Assembly: GCF_033100135.1 (NCBI RefSeq)
Contig: NZ_CP136920.1
Coordinates: 5,513,001-5,577,000, forward strand
Source: Rubellicoccus peritrichatus
Lineage (GTDB): Bacteria; Verrucomicrobiota; Verrucomicrobiia; Opitutales; Cerasicoccaceae
Length of the DNA stretch: 64,000 nucleotides
Reading direction: 5' to 3'
Part shown: one piece after another, positions 46,480-55,065 of the stretch
How positions within the stretch are numbered: the stretch's first letter is position 1
How the letters are laid out: the number at the start of each line of letters is the position of its first letter
Position numbers and translations under genes: made by a program
The notes under the pieces: model-generated
Seen by the model: only the letters and a program-made list of their open reading frames with translations
Told to the model about the DNA's origin: nothing
Databases searched by the model: none

Positions 46480-46749
46480 CTATCGGCGACGAGGACCGTA
46501 ACTGCGGATCGGGGCGTTGCGATTCTGGCTGGCATTACGCAGACGATAGACGATACGTGCTTTATTCAGGTCGTAAGGCGTCATTTCCATTTTCACAGTA
46601 TCACCCACCGTAATCTTGATAAAGTGTTTCCTTAATTTTCCTGAAATTGTGGCCAGCACAATGTGTTTGTTGGGCAATTCCACGCGAAATGTTGTCCCCG
46701 GGAGGACTTGTACGATTTTGCCTTCAACTTGAATTACGTCGTCTGCCAT
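46480..46749 (-). CDS. infA: Translation initiation factor IF-1
   Basis: An 89-aa S1/OB-fold protein. [29 protein letters not shown] and [34 protein letters not shown] are typical of IF-1. IF-1 is usually 71-73 aa; this one has about 16 extra residues at the end ([16 protein letters not shown]), Arg-rich and possibly RNA-binding. It is 43 bp upstream of cysK in the same direction and 139 bp from divergent tadA. Confidence 0.93.
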   Translation of the reverse strand: MADDVIQVEGKIVQVLPGTTFRVELPNKHIVLATISGKLRKHFIKITVGDTVKMEMTPYDLNKARIVYRLRNASQNRNAPIRSYGPRRR

Positions 46750-46888
46750 GCAGTTTTTTAGAGGGTTTTGCGCGAAAACTTGCGCGAAGTACTGAAAGGC
46801 GTAGGAAATTGCCTTTCAGGCATGGTCCAGTCAAGGATTAACGGCGATTGTTTCTTGCCATTCTCCCAGGATTTCATGCCCTCGCATT

Positions 46889-47416
46889 ATGGATGAATTC
46901 GCTCCTCGCGTAGAGCTGCCTTGCCCTTTTGAAAAGATTTTCCCGTCTCTTCTGGTTCGGAATGACGATTTCTACATGAAATTGGCTTACAACCATGCGA
47001 TAGATGCCTGGAAAATTGATGAAGTTCCTGTGGGAGCCATCATCGAGCATAATGGAGAGGTCATTGGAGCAGCCCACAACCTGGTTGACTCATCCCGCGA
47101 CGCAACAGCTCATGCGGAAATACTGGCAATAACCCAGGCTTCCAGCGCCATTGGCGACTGGAGACTAAACGAATGTCGGCTTTATGTAACCAAAGAGCCC
47201 TGCCCGATGTGTTCTGGTGCAGCAATCATGGCTCGACTTGGTGAAGTCGTCTATGCGACTCCTGATCCCAAGATGGGTTGTCTTGGCGGCGCAACATCCG
47301 TTCACGAAATCCCGACTCTCAACCATCGAGTAAAAGTCCGTAGCGGCATTCTTGAAGCCGAATGCACCCAACTGCTCCAAGCCTACTTTCAAATGAAACG
47401 CATGAAGGAGAATTGA
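46889..47416 (+). CDS. tadA: tRNA-specific adenosine deaminase
   Basis: A 175-aa zinc deaminase converting A34 to inosine in tRNA-Arg(ACG). Zinc/catalytic motif H75-A-E77 (ATAHAEILA) and P104-C105-P-M-C108 are intact. The start at 46889 gives an N-terminal extension of about 25 residues before the deaminase fold (DDFYMKLAYNHA), so translation could begin later at the Met at residue 30. A repeat (47427-47487) follows the stop. Confidence 0.93.
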   Translation: MDEFAPRVELPCPFEKIFPSLLVRNDDFYMKLAYNHAIDAWKIDEVPVGAIIEHNGEVIGAAHNLVDSSRDATAHAEILAITQASSAIGDWRLNECRLYVTKEPCPMCSGAAIMARLGEVVYATPDPKMGCLGGATSVHEIPTLNHRVKVRSGILEAECTQLLQAYFQMKRMKEN

Positions 47417-47426
47417 TTTTTGGGGA

Positions 47427-47487
47427 AAGTGAGAAGGCAGAAAATTATGAATAATGTAAAACAAAGCCCTCTTCTGCCTTTTCACTT
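47427..47487. repeat. Dispersed inverted repeat AAGTGAGAAGGCAGAA (copy 1)
   Basis: AAGTGAGAAGGCAGAA (47427-47442) is complemented by TTCTGCCTTTTCACTT (47472-47487) with one mismatch. The same arms occur at 52337-52423. It lies just after the tadA stop and could fold in the transcript. Confidence 0.75.
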
Positions 47488-47608
47488 CTTACCTCTCCTT
47501 CCCTAAAAAATTCCCCACGAGCGAGTTGACGTGCGTGCATCCTGTGGTTTTGCTATGCGTTTCGTTTAATCACTGAAAACCAAAAACCTAGAACCTGGAA
47601 TAATTGCC

Positions 47609-48238
47609 ATGGCATTTGAATTACCAAAACTGGATTACGTTTATGATGCACTTGAGCCGTATTTTGATGCGGCAACGATGGAAATCCATCACTCCAAACA
47701 TCATAACGCCTACGTTACCAAACTGAACGACGCACTTGAAGGCTCTGGTTGGGAAGCACCTGAGTGCACCGCAGAACTTTGCGCAAAACTAAGTGAAGTT
47801 CCTGAAAGCATCCGCACGGCTGTCCGCAACAATGGAGGCGGTCACGCCAACCACAGCCTTTTCTGGAAAGTAATCGGCCCTAACTGCGGTGGTGCCCCTG
47901 AAGGCGATCTGGCAGCAGCGATTAACGCCGACTTCGGCAGCTTTGATTCTTTCAAAGAGCAGTTTGCAAATGCAGCAGTAACCCGTTTCGGCTCTGGCTG
48001 GGCCTGGCTTTGTGTCAAGGACGGCGGACTCAAGATCTGCTCAACCGCAAATCAGGACAACCCATGGATGGGCGACGAAATTGGCGGTTGCGGCGGGCAA
48101 CCTGTCCTCGGTCTCGACGTCTGGGAGCACGCCTACTACCTGAAGTACCGGAATCTCCGTCCGGATTACATCAAGGCATTCTGGAGTGTAGTCAACTGGA
48201 ACTACGTCAGCGAGCTTTACACCAAGGCAATGGCCTAA
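47609..48238 (+). CDS. Fe/Mn superoxide dismutase
   Basis: A 209-aa superoxide dismutase converting superoxide to H2O2 and O2. Metal ligands: H27 in [10 protein letters not shown], a second His in [13 protein letters not shown], and D/H in [14 protein letters not shown]. The metal (Fe or Mn) cannot be decided firmly from the motifs. Length and start are normal, no signal peptide. It has its own promoter region and a clear terminator (48268-48294). Confidence 0.95.
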   Translation: MAFELPKLDYVYDALEPYFDAATMEIHHSKHHNAYVTKLNDALEGSGWEAPECTAELCAKLSEVPESIRTAVRNNGGGHANHSLFWKVIGPNCGGAPEGDLAAAINADFGSFDSFKEQFANAAVTRFGSGWAWLCVKDGGLKICSTANQDNPWMGDEIGGCGGQPVLGLDVWEHAYYLKYRNLRPDYIKAFWSVVNWNYVSELYTKAMA

Positions 48239-48267
48239 GCCCTATTGTCATTAGTAAACTTTACCAA

Positions 48268-48294
48268 GCCGAGCCCGACAGGGTTCGGCTTTTT
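48268..48294 (+). terminator. Rho-independent terminator of the superoxide dismutase gene
   Basis: GCCGAGCCC and GGGTTCGGC form a 9-bp stem (one G-U pair) with a 4-nt loop, followed by five T, 30 bp after the stop. Confidence 0.92.
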
Positions 48295-48387
48295 CATATC
48301 GGTGATTCAACGGTTGAAATAAATGTCTGCATAGTGGTCAGATTAATTCTTGCACTCCGATAAGCTGCGTTACTCAATTCCCCGCTT

Positions 48388-49437
48388 ATGGCAAAATCAT
48401 CTTCCAAGGTACGTTGTGCGGTTATCGGGCTCGGAATGGGCTGGCATCATTGCAAGGCATTCAGTGAATGTCCGGAAGCCGAGATCGTCGGCCTCGTTGA
48501 TCTCAACGCAGATCAGCACAATAAGGTTAAAGAGTTTGCGCCAAATGCTACGTTCTACACGGACTACAAGGAAATGTTGAAGCAGGAAAAGCCGGACCTG
48601 GTCACCATCGCATTACCTAATTTCCTCCATGCCAAAGTAGCCATAGACGCGATGAAGGCTGGTGCCAACGTCCTTGGTGAGAAACCGATGGCGCTTAATA
48701 CCAAGGAAGCCATCAAAATGCGGGACACCGCCGAGAAGCTCGGCAAGAAGCTCGGCATCAATCTGAGTTACCGCTTCACCCCGCAGGCGCGTGCACTCAA
48801 GGACATGGCCGATCAGGGCTTTCTTGGTGATCCGTATCATGCTTTCTCGAAATGGACTCGCCTGGATGGGTTTCCACGCTTTGGCGGTTGGTTCGGCCAG
48901 CATGAATTCTCAGGCGGCGGTCCATTGATCGATCTTGGAGTTCATCGCATTGATCTCGCACTCTGGCTCATGGGCTCACCATCGCCAGTGACTGTTAGCG
49001 GGATGGCGCATAAGCAAATTGGAGTCCCTCGAGCCAAGAAGCAGAAGCTCAAGTTCGACGTTGAAGACTTCGCCACCGGCTTCGTCCGTTTCGACAATGG
49101 AGCATCACTGGTCTTTGAAATCTCATGGGGCAACTTCCAGCAAAAGCAGGAAGATATGTACACCAAGGTCACTGGAACGAAGGGTGCTTTGATTCACCAT
49201 AATCCGGGTGATGGCTACGACTTTAATGCAGAATATGTAACCGAGGAAGCTGGCCATGTCGTACATGGCGAGATCTCGCAAACACGTGGCGCCCTACGCA
49301 GTTCATATGCAGAAATGGTCCACTGCATTATTGATGACCGTCCTTTCCTGGCCTCACCGGAAGATGGCATACACATCCAGCAGATCCTCGACGGACTATA
49401 CAAGAGTGCCAAGCTCGGGCGTGAAGTTAAAGTCTGA
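48388..49437 (+). CDS. Gfo/Idh/MocA family oxidoreductase
   Basis: A 349-aa NAD(P)-dependent dehydrogenase. The Rossmann motif is AVIGLGMGWHHCKAF (about 11-25), and GEKPMALNTKEA carries the family EKP motif. GGPLIDLGVHRIDLALWLMG is the substrate-binding block, with the conserved His. Family members act on sugars, inositols and related polyols. No signal peptide. It is not within an obvious operon and converges with the SthA gene across a REP-like repeat. Confidence 0.92.
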   Translation: MAKSSSKVRCAVIGLGMGWHHCKAFSECPEAEIVGLVDLNADQHNKVKEFAPNATFYTDYKEMLKQEKPDLVTIALPNFLHAKVAIDAMKAGANVLGEKPMALNTKEAIKMRDTAEKLGKKLGINLSYRFTPQARALKDMADQGFLGDPYHAFSKWTRLDGFPRFGGWFGQHEFSGGGPLIDLGVHRIDLALWLMGSPSPVTVSGMAHKQIGVPRAKKQKLKFDVEDFATGFVRFDNGASLVFEISWGNFQQKQEDMYTKVTGTKGALIHHNPGDGYDFNAEYVTEEAGHVVHGEISQTRGALRSSYAEMVHCIIDDRPFLASPEDGIHIQQILDGLYKSAKLGREVKV

Positions 49438-49473
49438 TAAGACTTAGTTAGATGAAGTAATTTTTTAATTACA

Positions 49474-49541
49474 GGTAGGGCGCAGTCTCCAGACAAGCCG
49501 AGCATCACGTAAAGCGGATTGTCTGGAGACTGCGCCCTGCC
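49474..49541. repeat. REP-like inverted repeat between convergent genes
   Basis: A 23-bp left arm (49474-49496, GGTAGGGCGCAGTCTCCAGA + CAA) and right arm (49519-49541) are exact complements except one base, with a 22-nt loop. Located between the convergent stops of the oxidoreductase and SthA genes. This could serve as a bidirectional terminator, and its REP/BIME-like form suggests a mobile or RAYT-spread element. Confidence 0.75.
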
Positions 49542-49589
49542 TATATTGAACTTAAGTTATCTAGAAAATGTCTCTCCAAGGCGCACCGC

Positions 49590-51008
49590 TTAGTGCCCGG
49601 TTGGCTTGTCCAGGTAATGCCCCTCGATGAGAGCGTTATAAGCAGCGTATTTATAAAGCTCGTGCAATGTCGGCGTATTGTAAACTCGACTTATAACATC
49701 GGACAGAGTCTCACGGTTTTCGACAAGACTCATTCCGTAATGAATTAACTCGGTCGCTATCTTTCCAAAAATATGGACTCCGAGAATGGTACGAGTGTGC
49801 TTCTCAACAATAATTTTCAGAAGCCCCTCATCGACACCCATGATTTTTCCACGCGGCATATCGGTATACTTCGCACGGCCAATCACATGGGGAATCTCCT
49901 GCTCGATCGCTTCATCCTCTGTGATACCAAATACACTGACTTCCGGGATGGTGTAGATGCCGTATGGGAAATGCTCACTAATCTTTTCGATCTCGTGAAG
50001 TCCAAACATATGAGTCACTGCCACACGCCCCTGGTCCATACCTGTTGATGCCAATGAGGGAAAACCAATAATGTCGCCAACGGCAAAGACACTCGGAACT
50101 GCGGTACGATAACTTTGGTCGACAACAATAGTTCCGCGCTTACCCAGCTCGACACCGACCTCCTCAAGACCCAAACCAGCAGAACATCCACTACGACCGG
50201 CAGCGTAAAGAAACATATCTGCCTGAAGGGGCTCACCATTGGTCAGTTTGGCGTGAACATTATGCTCATGTTCCTCGGGCAGAATTGCCACATCTTCGAC
50301 GCGATTGCCGAAAATAAAGTCAACTCCGTCCTCTTTCATCTGGTCCTGCAGGGCATGGCAAATTTCACGATCCAGAAATGTCAGAATCTCTTCGCGGCTG
50401 TTCACGAGTTTCACATTTGAACCCATGACCGAAAAAATGGTGGCATACTCGCAGCCAATCACGCCGGCTCCAACAATCACGATGCTTTTGGGGATGCGAT
50501 TGATTTGAAGAATCGTGTCGGAATCATGAACATAGCATCCGTCAAAAGGAATACCTTCTGGCTGAAAAGGGTATGAACCTGTCGCAACGAGAATGAATTT
50601 TCCATTCAGCTCGCAGTTATCCTTGCCAGTTATTCCAGCTTTATTTGGGCCAAGCAGTTTTCCTGCACCATGGAAGGTATCAATACCGTGGAGACGAAAA
50701 TTCTTCTCAATCCCCTCTTCCTGTGAATCAACGACCTGGTTCTTTCTGAAAAAGAAATCCTGTGCATTCGCAGAACGCTCAAGTTCCTTATCAACTCCGA
50801 AGAGTCCTTTTTCATAAAAACCTGAATAATAGAGGGCAGTCTCTTTTAAAGTCTTCGAAGGAAGCGTTCCAGTATTTGTCCCGGCACCTCCAAAGCGTGT
50901 GTTTTTCTCAACCACCGCCACGGAGTATCCATGATAGGCTGCCTTAACAGCAGCTTTTTCTCCGGCAGGGCCAGAACCGATAACAATAAGGTCGTACTGA
51001 TCTTTCAT
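49590..51008 (-). CDS. sthA: SthA-like soluble pyridine nucleotide transhydrogenase
   Basis: A 472-aa FAD flavoprotein of the lipoamide dehydrogenase fold. ATG 51008 (MKDQYDLIVIGSGPAGEKAA) fits the family start. In the position of the redox disulfide (C-x4-C) the sequence reads GGAGTNTGTLPSK: both cysteines are replaced (G43 and T48). SthA keeps no active disulfide, so this supports transhydrogenation between NADPH and NAD+ rather than dihydrolipoamide oxidation. GAGVIGCEYATIF is the NAD site and FAVGDIIGFPSLA the second FAD site. The C-terminal dimer domain (GVHIFGKIATELIHYG) is present. Confidence 0.9.
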   Translation of the reverse strand: MKDQYDLIVIGSGPAGEKAAVKAAYHGYSVAVVEKNTRFGGAGTNTGTLPSKTLKETALYYSGFYEKGLFGVDKELERSANAQDFFFRKNQVVDSQEEGIEKNFRLHGIDTFHGAGKLLGPNKAGITGKDNCELNGKFILVATGSYPFQPEGIPFDGCYVHDSDTILQINRIPKSIVIVGAGVIGCEYATIFSVMGSNVKLVNSREEILTFLDREICHALQDQMKEDGVDFIFGNRVEDVAILPEEHEHNVHAKLTNGEPLQADMFLYAAGRSGCSAGLGLEEVGVELGKRGTIVVDQSYRTAVPSVFAVGDIIGFPSLASTGMDQGRVAVTHMFGLHEIEKISEHFPYGIYTIPEVSVFGITEDEAIEQEIPHVIGRAKYTDMPRGKIMGVDEGLLKIIVEKHTRTILGVHIFGKIATELIHYGMSLVENRETLSDVISRVYNTPTLHELYKYAAYNALIEGHYLDKPTGH

Positions 51009-51098
51009 AGCAAAGCGATTAGGTTTAAATCCATCGAAACCTATATAGACCGAGGCTGTCAACCACCTCGCTTCAACAACTGCGTTTTAGCGCGAAAG

Positions 51099-51293
51099 TT
51101 ACTCAGATGTAACCAATAAACGAACCCGCGACGGATGCGGACGTTCACGTCCCTCAAATCGCTCGTCTATCGCTGAATTGATATTAACGTGAAGATCTTC
51201 CAAGTCGTCTCCCCCCGTAGTAATACCCTCAGACGGACATATCGCAGTCATCGTACCGTCATCGCGGTACACCACCTCAAAAATCAATCCCAT
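51099..51293 (-). CDS. HicB-like small protein
   Basis: A 64-aa protein from ATG 51293 (MGLIFEVVYRDDGTMTAICPSEGITT). The strand pattern and the EGITTGGDDLEDLHVNINSAIDE block resemble the HicB N-terminal partial RNase-H-like fold found in small proteins often mis-annotated as enzyme subunits. No HicA toxin gene is adjacent on either side and no DNA-binding tail is present, so a toxin-antitoxin pair is not supported. Role unknown. Confidence 0.6.
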   Translation of the reverse strand: MGLIFEVVYRDDGTMTAICPSEGITTGGDDLEDLHVNINSAIDERFEGRERPHPSRVRLLVTSE

Positions 51294-51586
51294 AGCAAAG
51301 ATTCCAATACAATTAGAAGTTAGGAAATCTAGACGACCGCTCACGTTTAGGCAAGTTCCATTAATTTCGGTTATGCTTCAATGAAATTAGTACAATCCCC
51401 TAATACAAACGCCATCAATCCTTTAGAAAAATACAGGCATGTATTGTATATAAGCATTCCTATAGGCGTTGATTAGCCACAGTGGAGTAAACAGTCGGTT
51501 CCAATCGTAGATGGAAAACTCTAAGTTCTCGTTGCGTTGTATCAGTGCGATTGACTTGCAGCACCGACCTCTTGAATATCTCGCCA

Positions 51587-52342
51587 ATGTCAGCCAGTCA
51601 GCCAACAGAGCACTCTCCGCGCAAGCTTCCGGCGTGGCTTACGGTTGAGCGCATATTGATCGGGCTGGCTATCATCGCAGTCGTTATCTTTGCCGGAGAA
51701 GAGATTCGCCCCAAATTACCAGCGGCTGAAAAGTGGATCGCTGATCAAGGGATCTGGGCGCCAATTCTATTTATTGCCTTGATGGCGATCCTATCGATTG
51801 TCTGCTTCCCACTCGATGTTCTGTTCATTGCAGGAGGATTGATTTTTCATTTAGGCTATGGTTTTGGCTATGTGATCATTGGCATATACCTTGGACAAAG
51901 CATCAATTTCTGGCTCGCACGCACGCTCCTACTTGAACGCGTGCAGCGTTGGATCAAGAAAAAACCCAAGATGCAAGGTGTGGACCGAGCGATACGCTTG
52001 AAGGGAACCAAGCTGCTTTTCATGCTGCGTATGGCCCCGCTTCCATCATCACCCATAAGTTATCTGCTTGGAACGACGACAATGCGCTACACCCAATTCC
52101 TGATTGGCAACCTCGGATTGCTCCCGGTTGCGTTCGCATCCATGTATTTTGGTTATGCCGCCGTCCACGCGACTCGCACCAGCTACAATCCCAAACACCA
52201 CTTTGACCTAAACGATGCTGCCATATTTGGTGGAGTCATCCTGGCGATTGGTGTCATGACGATCATTGGCCACCAGGCGAAGAAGATGCTGGAACAGGCA
52301 GAAGAAGAAGCGGATGGAGAAGAAGGCAGAAGTGAAAAGTGA
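51587..52342 (+). CDS. VTT-domain (DedA/TVP38-like) membrane protein
   Basis: A 251-aa inner-membrane protein of the SNARE-associated/VTT family. ATG 51587 is chosen over a GTG 14 codons upstream. The VTT domain spans about 60-190, with FPLDVLFIAGGLIFHLGYGFGYVIIGIYLGQ, FWLARTLL, and APLPSSPISYLLGTTTMRYTQFLIGNLG. It probably acts in lipid or polyprenyl-phosphate handling. The final codons (GRSEK) and stop lie inside a dispersed repeat arm, so the C-terminus may have been altered by repeat insertion. Confidence 0.85.
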   Translation: MSASQPTEHSPRKLPAWLTVERILIGLAIIAVVIFAGEEIRPKLPAAEKWIADQGIWAPILFIALMAILSIVCFPLDVLFIAGGLIFHLGYGFGYVIIGIYLGQSINFWLARTLLLERVQRWIKKKPKMQGVDRAIRLKGTKLLFMLRMAPLPSSPISYLLGTTTMRYTQFLIGNLGLLPVAFASMYFGYAAVHATRTSYNPKHHFDLNDAAIFGGVILAIGVMTIIGHQAKKMLEQAEEEADGEEGRSEK

Positions 52343-52423
52343 GAAGGCAGAAGAGTTCTCTATTTATCATTTTTCATCTCTCATTGCTCATTAAAAAATC
52401 TTCTCACTTCTGCCTTCTTACTT
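52323..52423. repeat. Dispersed inverted repeat AAGTGAGAAGGCAGAAG (copy 2)
   Basis: AAGTGAGAAGGCAGAAG (52337-52353) and CTTCTGCCTTCTTACTT (52407-52423) are complementary with one mismatch, and an extra partial unit precedes it (52323-52336). The VTT gene stop codon TGA (52340-52342) is supplied by the left arm. Confidence 0.8.
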
Positions 52424-52434
52424 TTCCCTCCAAA

Positions 52435-52472
52435 ACAAAAAACCTGCGGCCCTTTTGGAACCGCAGGTTTTG
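52435..52472 (-). terminator. Terminator of glnII
   Basis: AACCTGCGG (52441-52449) pairs with CCGCAGGTT (52461-52469). On the minus strand it is followed by TTTTTTGTTTTG. It lies 64 bp downstream of the glutamine synthetase stop and can also serve the VTT gene on the plus strand. Confidence 0.88.
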
Positions 52473-52532
52473 TTGTATAGCTTAGTAATCTAGCATAAGG
52501 TCACTCAGCGAACTAAGTGGCCAGAAAGCTGG

Positions 52533-53552
52533 TTACGAAGTTGGAACTTCAGCAATCGTCTTCAGAACGCGTGAGCAGATCTGATATGGGTCACCCTGTG
52601 AATTCGGGCGGCGATCTTCCAGATAGCCCTGATACTTGTCGTCCTTAACGAAAGAGTGTGGAACGCGAATCGAAGCACCACGGTCAGCAATACCCCAGGA
52701 GAACTTGTCAATTGACTGAGTTTCGTGGAGACCGGTCAGACGGAGATGATTGTCCGGGCCGTATGCAGCGATGTGCTCGTCCTTGTTCTTCTCGAAAGCG
52801 TCCATGAGCTTGAGGAAGTAATCCTTACCGCCTACCTCACGCATGTACTTGGTGGAGAAGTTGCAGTGCATACCGGAGCCATTCCAGTCACCGAGGAAAG
52901 GCTTACAGTGCCATTCCACATCCACTTCATACTTTTCGCAGAGGCGGAGGAGGATGTAACGAGCGATCCAGATGTCATCAGCGCAGCTCTTGGAGCCCTT
53001 GGCAAAAACCTGGAATTCCCACTGGCCCTTAGCCACTTCGGCATTGATACCTTCATGGTTGATACCTGCAGCAAGGCAGAGATCAAGGTGCTCATCAACG
53101 ATTTCACGAGCGATACCACCGACATTGGCATAACCAACACCTGTGTAGTATTCACCCTGTGGGTCAGGAAAGCCATCTTCAGGCCATCCCAATGGGCGCT
53201 TGTCCTGATAGAGGAAATACTCCTGCTCAAGACCGAACCAGGTGTCAGGATCGTCTTCGATCGTGGCGCGGAAGTTAGAAGGGTGTGGCGTGGTGCCGTC
53301 TGGCATCATGACCTCACACATGACGAGGAAGCAGTTACCCGAGCGACCAGCATCAGGATATAGAGCGACTGGCTTGAGCAGGCAGTCTGAGCTGCTACCT
53401 TCGGCTTGCTGAGTCGAGCTGCCATCGAAGCCCCACATTGGGCAATCTTCGATTGTTTTTGGTTCCTCGCTGGCGAGGCGGGTCTTACCACGGAGGTTTG
53501 GCACGGGCTGATAGCCATCGAGCCAGATGTATTCGAGCTTGTATTTAGCCAT
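52533..53552 (-). CDS. Glutamine synthetase, short GlnII-type (beta-grasp)
   Basis: A 339-aa glutamine synthetase making glutamine from glutamate, ammonia and ATP. The N-terminal beta-grasp domain contains LEYIWLDGYQPVPNLRGKTR and WGFDGSSTQQAEGSSSD. The catalytic domain has GLEQEYFLY, NAEVAKGQWEFQV, GSGMHCNFSTKYM and RGASIRVPHSF, and the C-terminus holds EDRRPNSQGDPY. It lacks the adenylylation loop of long GSI, fitting the shorter eukaryotic-like GSII class. Start and stop are clear. Confidence 0.93.
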   Translation of the reverse strand: MAKYKLEYIWLDGYQPVPNLRGKTRLASEEPKTIEDCPMWGFDGSSTQQAEGSSSDCLLKPVALYPDAGRSGNCFLVMCEVMMPDGTTPHPSNFRATIEDDPDTWFGLEQEYFLYQDKRPLGWPEDGFPDPQGEYYTGVGYANVGGIAREIVDEHLDLCLAAGINHEGINAEVAKGQWEFQVFAKGSKSCADDIWIARYILLRLCEKYEVDVEWHCKPFLGDWNGSGMHCNFSTKYMREVGGKDYFLKLMDAFEKNKDEHIAAYGPDNHLRLTGLHETQSIDKFSWGIADRGASIRVPHSFVKDDKYQGYLEDRRPNSQGDPYQICSRVLKTIAEVPTS

Positions 53553-53738
53553 TATCTACTGGTTTGGTGTTAGGGATTGAATATCCCGCATTTTAAGAAT
53601 GTCTCCAGATAAAGCGGAAAAAGTTGCGGGAGATGGATAGAAAAAGCAACCCACGTGCCACGGCGATAATTTTTTTTCGTCATTTGCATTTTTTTGGATC
53701 TAAAGCATGATCGCCTTAAACAGTATCGGTTTTCCAAT

Positions 53739-54203
53739 ATGAGAGAGATGAAAGATTCCAAGGTGGCCAGCGTTCAGGTTGGCTACGACGGTCGCGTCCA
53801 CAAGCGCTACCGCGGACCACTTGCCCAGGAGCGTTACGATAATGAGTTACGTGTCCTCCGCTATCTGGAAGCCAAAGGCTGTAATTTTGTCCCGAAGATT
53901 CTGGAAGAACATCCTGATGAGCTTTACCTGGTCACTTCCAATTGCGGTGCGAAAGCAAATAATGTTGGAGATGCCAAGATGCAGAGTCTCTTTGATGAAT
54001 TAGCTTCATACGGGGTCGAGCACGATGACAGAGCAGCTCGAAACATCACCTATTCTGCTCAAATCGGACGTTTTTGCATCATCGATTTTGAATTCGCTAC
54101 CATCCCGGAAACCGGAGAAGGTCTCACGCTGGAAGAGGCAACAAAGCACTCCGATGCATTAAAGAAAGAGGGTCAAGCCAAGCTAAGAGATGGAAAACAC
54201 TGA
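53739..54203 (+). CDS. Minimal protein-kinase-fold protein
   Basis: A 154-aa protein (15 more with an upstream TTG). It shows the essential kinase residues in order: K22 (VHKRYRG), a helix-C-like E36 (YDNELRVLRYLEAKG), the catalytic loop H95-x-D97-x4-N102 (HDDRAARN) and the metal-binding D116-F-E (IIDFEFA, DFG-like). There is no room for a full C-lobe, which ends about 38 residues after D116, so this is shorter than RIO or Bud32 kinases. Substrate unknown. It overlaps the PP2C phosphatase start by 14 bp, so kinase and phosphatase are translationally coupled. Whether it phosphorylates proteins or small molecules is undecided. Confidence 0.75.
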   Translation: MREMKDSKVASVQVGYDGRVHKRYRGPLAQERYDNELRVLRYLEAKGCNFVPKILEEHPDELYLVTSNCGAKANNVGDAKMQSLFDELASYGVEHDDRAARNITYSAQIGRFCIIDFEFATIPETGEGLTLEEATKHSDALKKEGQAKLRDGKH

Positions 54204-55047
54204 GGGCAAAAAACCGGCAAAAGTGTCTTCCCACTCAACGCTTCATTGGTCAGGGATGACGGATGTAGGCCGTTTTCGCAAAAAAAACGAAGATGCCTTC
54301 CTGGCCTTAACCTTTGATTCAAAAGAAGTTATCCGACTGGGCAAAAATGGCCAGTCCACGCTGGAAGGGCACGATTTTGTCTTTGCTGTTAGCGACGGCA
54401 TGGGCGGTCATAATGCTGGCGAATTTGCCAGTCGTGTCGCGGTTGATAAAATCGCCGAGCTTTTCCCACGCACTTTTCAACTCGATGCAATTGGTTTCAG
54501 GCGCGGTTCCAGCGACCTTCTTGACGAGCTTTTCATGTCAATCCACCGGGAAATCGTTTACCTGGGGCAAGCCTATGAGGAATGTGCCGGGATGGGCGCC
54601 ACCTTGAGTCTTTGCTGGTTCCGGCCGGACTGGATGTATTTCTGCCATATCGGCGACAGCCGGGTTTACTACCTGCCCAAAGATGGAGGCATCAAGCAGG
54701 TAACCGAGGACCATTCCCATGTGGGCTGGCTTGTCCGCACGGGCAAGATTACTCCGATGCAAGCGCGTTTTCATCCAGCCCGCAATCAACTCAACCAAGC
54801 GCTCAGCGCAAGTAACGGCAAAATCGATCCGCAGCATGGAGCCATCGGCTATGAAGTGGGAGACCGTTTCCTGATCTGCTCCGACGGCCTCTACGAAGGC
54901 ATCTCGGACAGAAATCTGGAATACCTCATCCGCGAACGCCCTGAACATTTGGAGAACCTCGAAATCGCTGAAACACTTGTTCAGGAGAGTGTTAAGGAAT
55001 CCGGAAAGGATAACACCACTGCCGTCGTCATAGAGGTCGTTGAGTAA
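54190..55047 (+). CDS. PP2C-family Ser/Thr protein phosphatase
   Basis: A 285-aa metal-dependent phosphatase (PPM/PP2C). All key motifs are seen: DVGRFRKKNEDAF near residue 19, FAVSDGMGGHNAGEFAS, FCHIGDSRVYYLPK, FLICSDGLYEGIS and KDNTTAVVIEV at the end. No membrane segment. It should dephosphorylate Ser/Thr residues, probably reversing the action of the coupled kinase-like protein or a kinase elsewhere. It is convergent with the papain-family protease (18 bp apart). Confidence 0.93.
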   Translation: MENTEGKKPAKVSSHSTLHWSGMTDVGRFRKKNEDAFLALTFDSKEVIRLGKNGQSTLEGHDFVFAVSDGMGGHNAGEFASRVAVDKIAELFPRTFQLDAIGFRRGSSDLLDELFMSIHREIVYLGQAYEECAGMGATLSLCWFRPDWMYFCHIGDSRVYYLPKDGGIKQVTEDHSHVGWLVRTGKITPMQARFHPARNQLNQALSASNGKIDPQHGAIGYEVGDRFLICSDGLYEGISDRNLEYLIRERPEHLENLEIAETLVQESVKESGKDNTTAVVIEVVE

Positions 55048-55065
55048 AGGCATCGGCAGGACAGC

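Noticed and set aside
51099-51293. HicAB toxin-antitoxin pair
   Set aside because: Only a HicB-like fragment is present; no HicA gene adjoins it.
52725-53363. 212-codon frame antisense to glnII
   Set aside because: It is the mirror of a strongly conserved gene and has no independent features.
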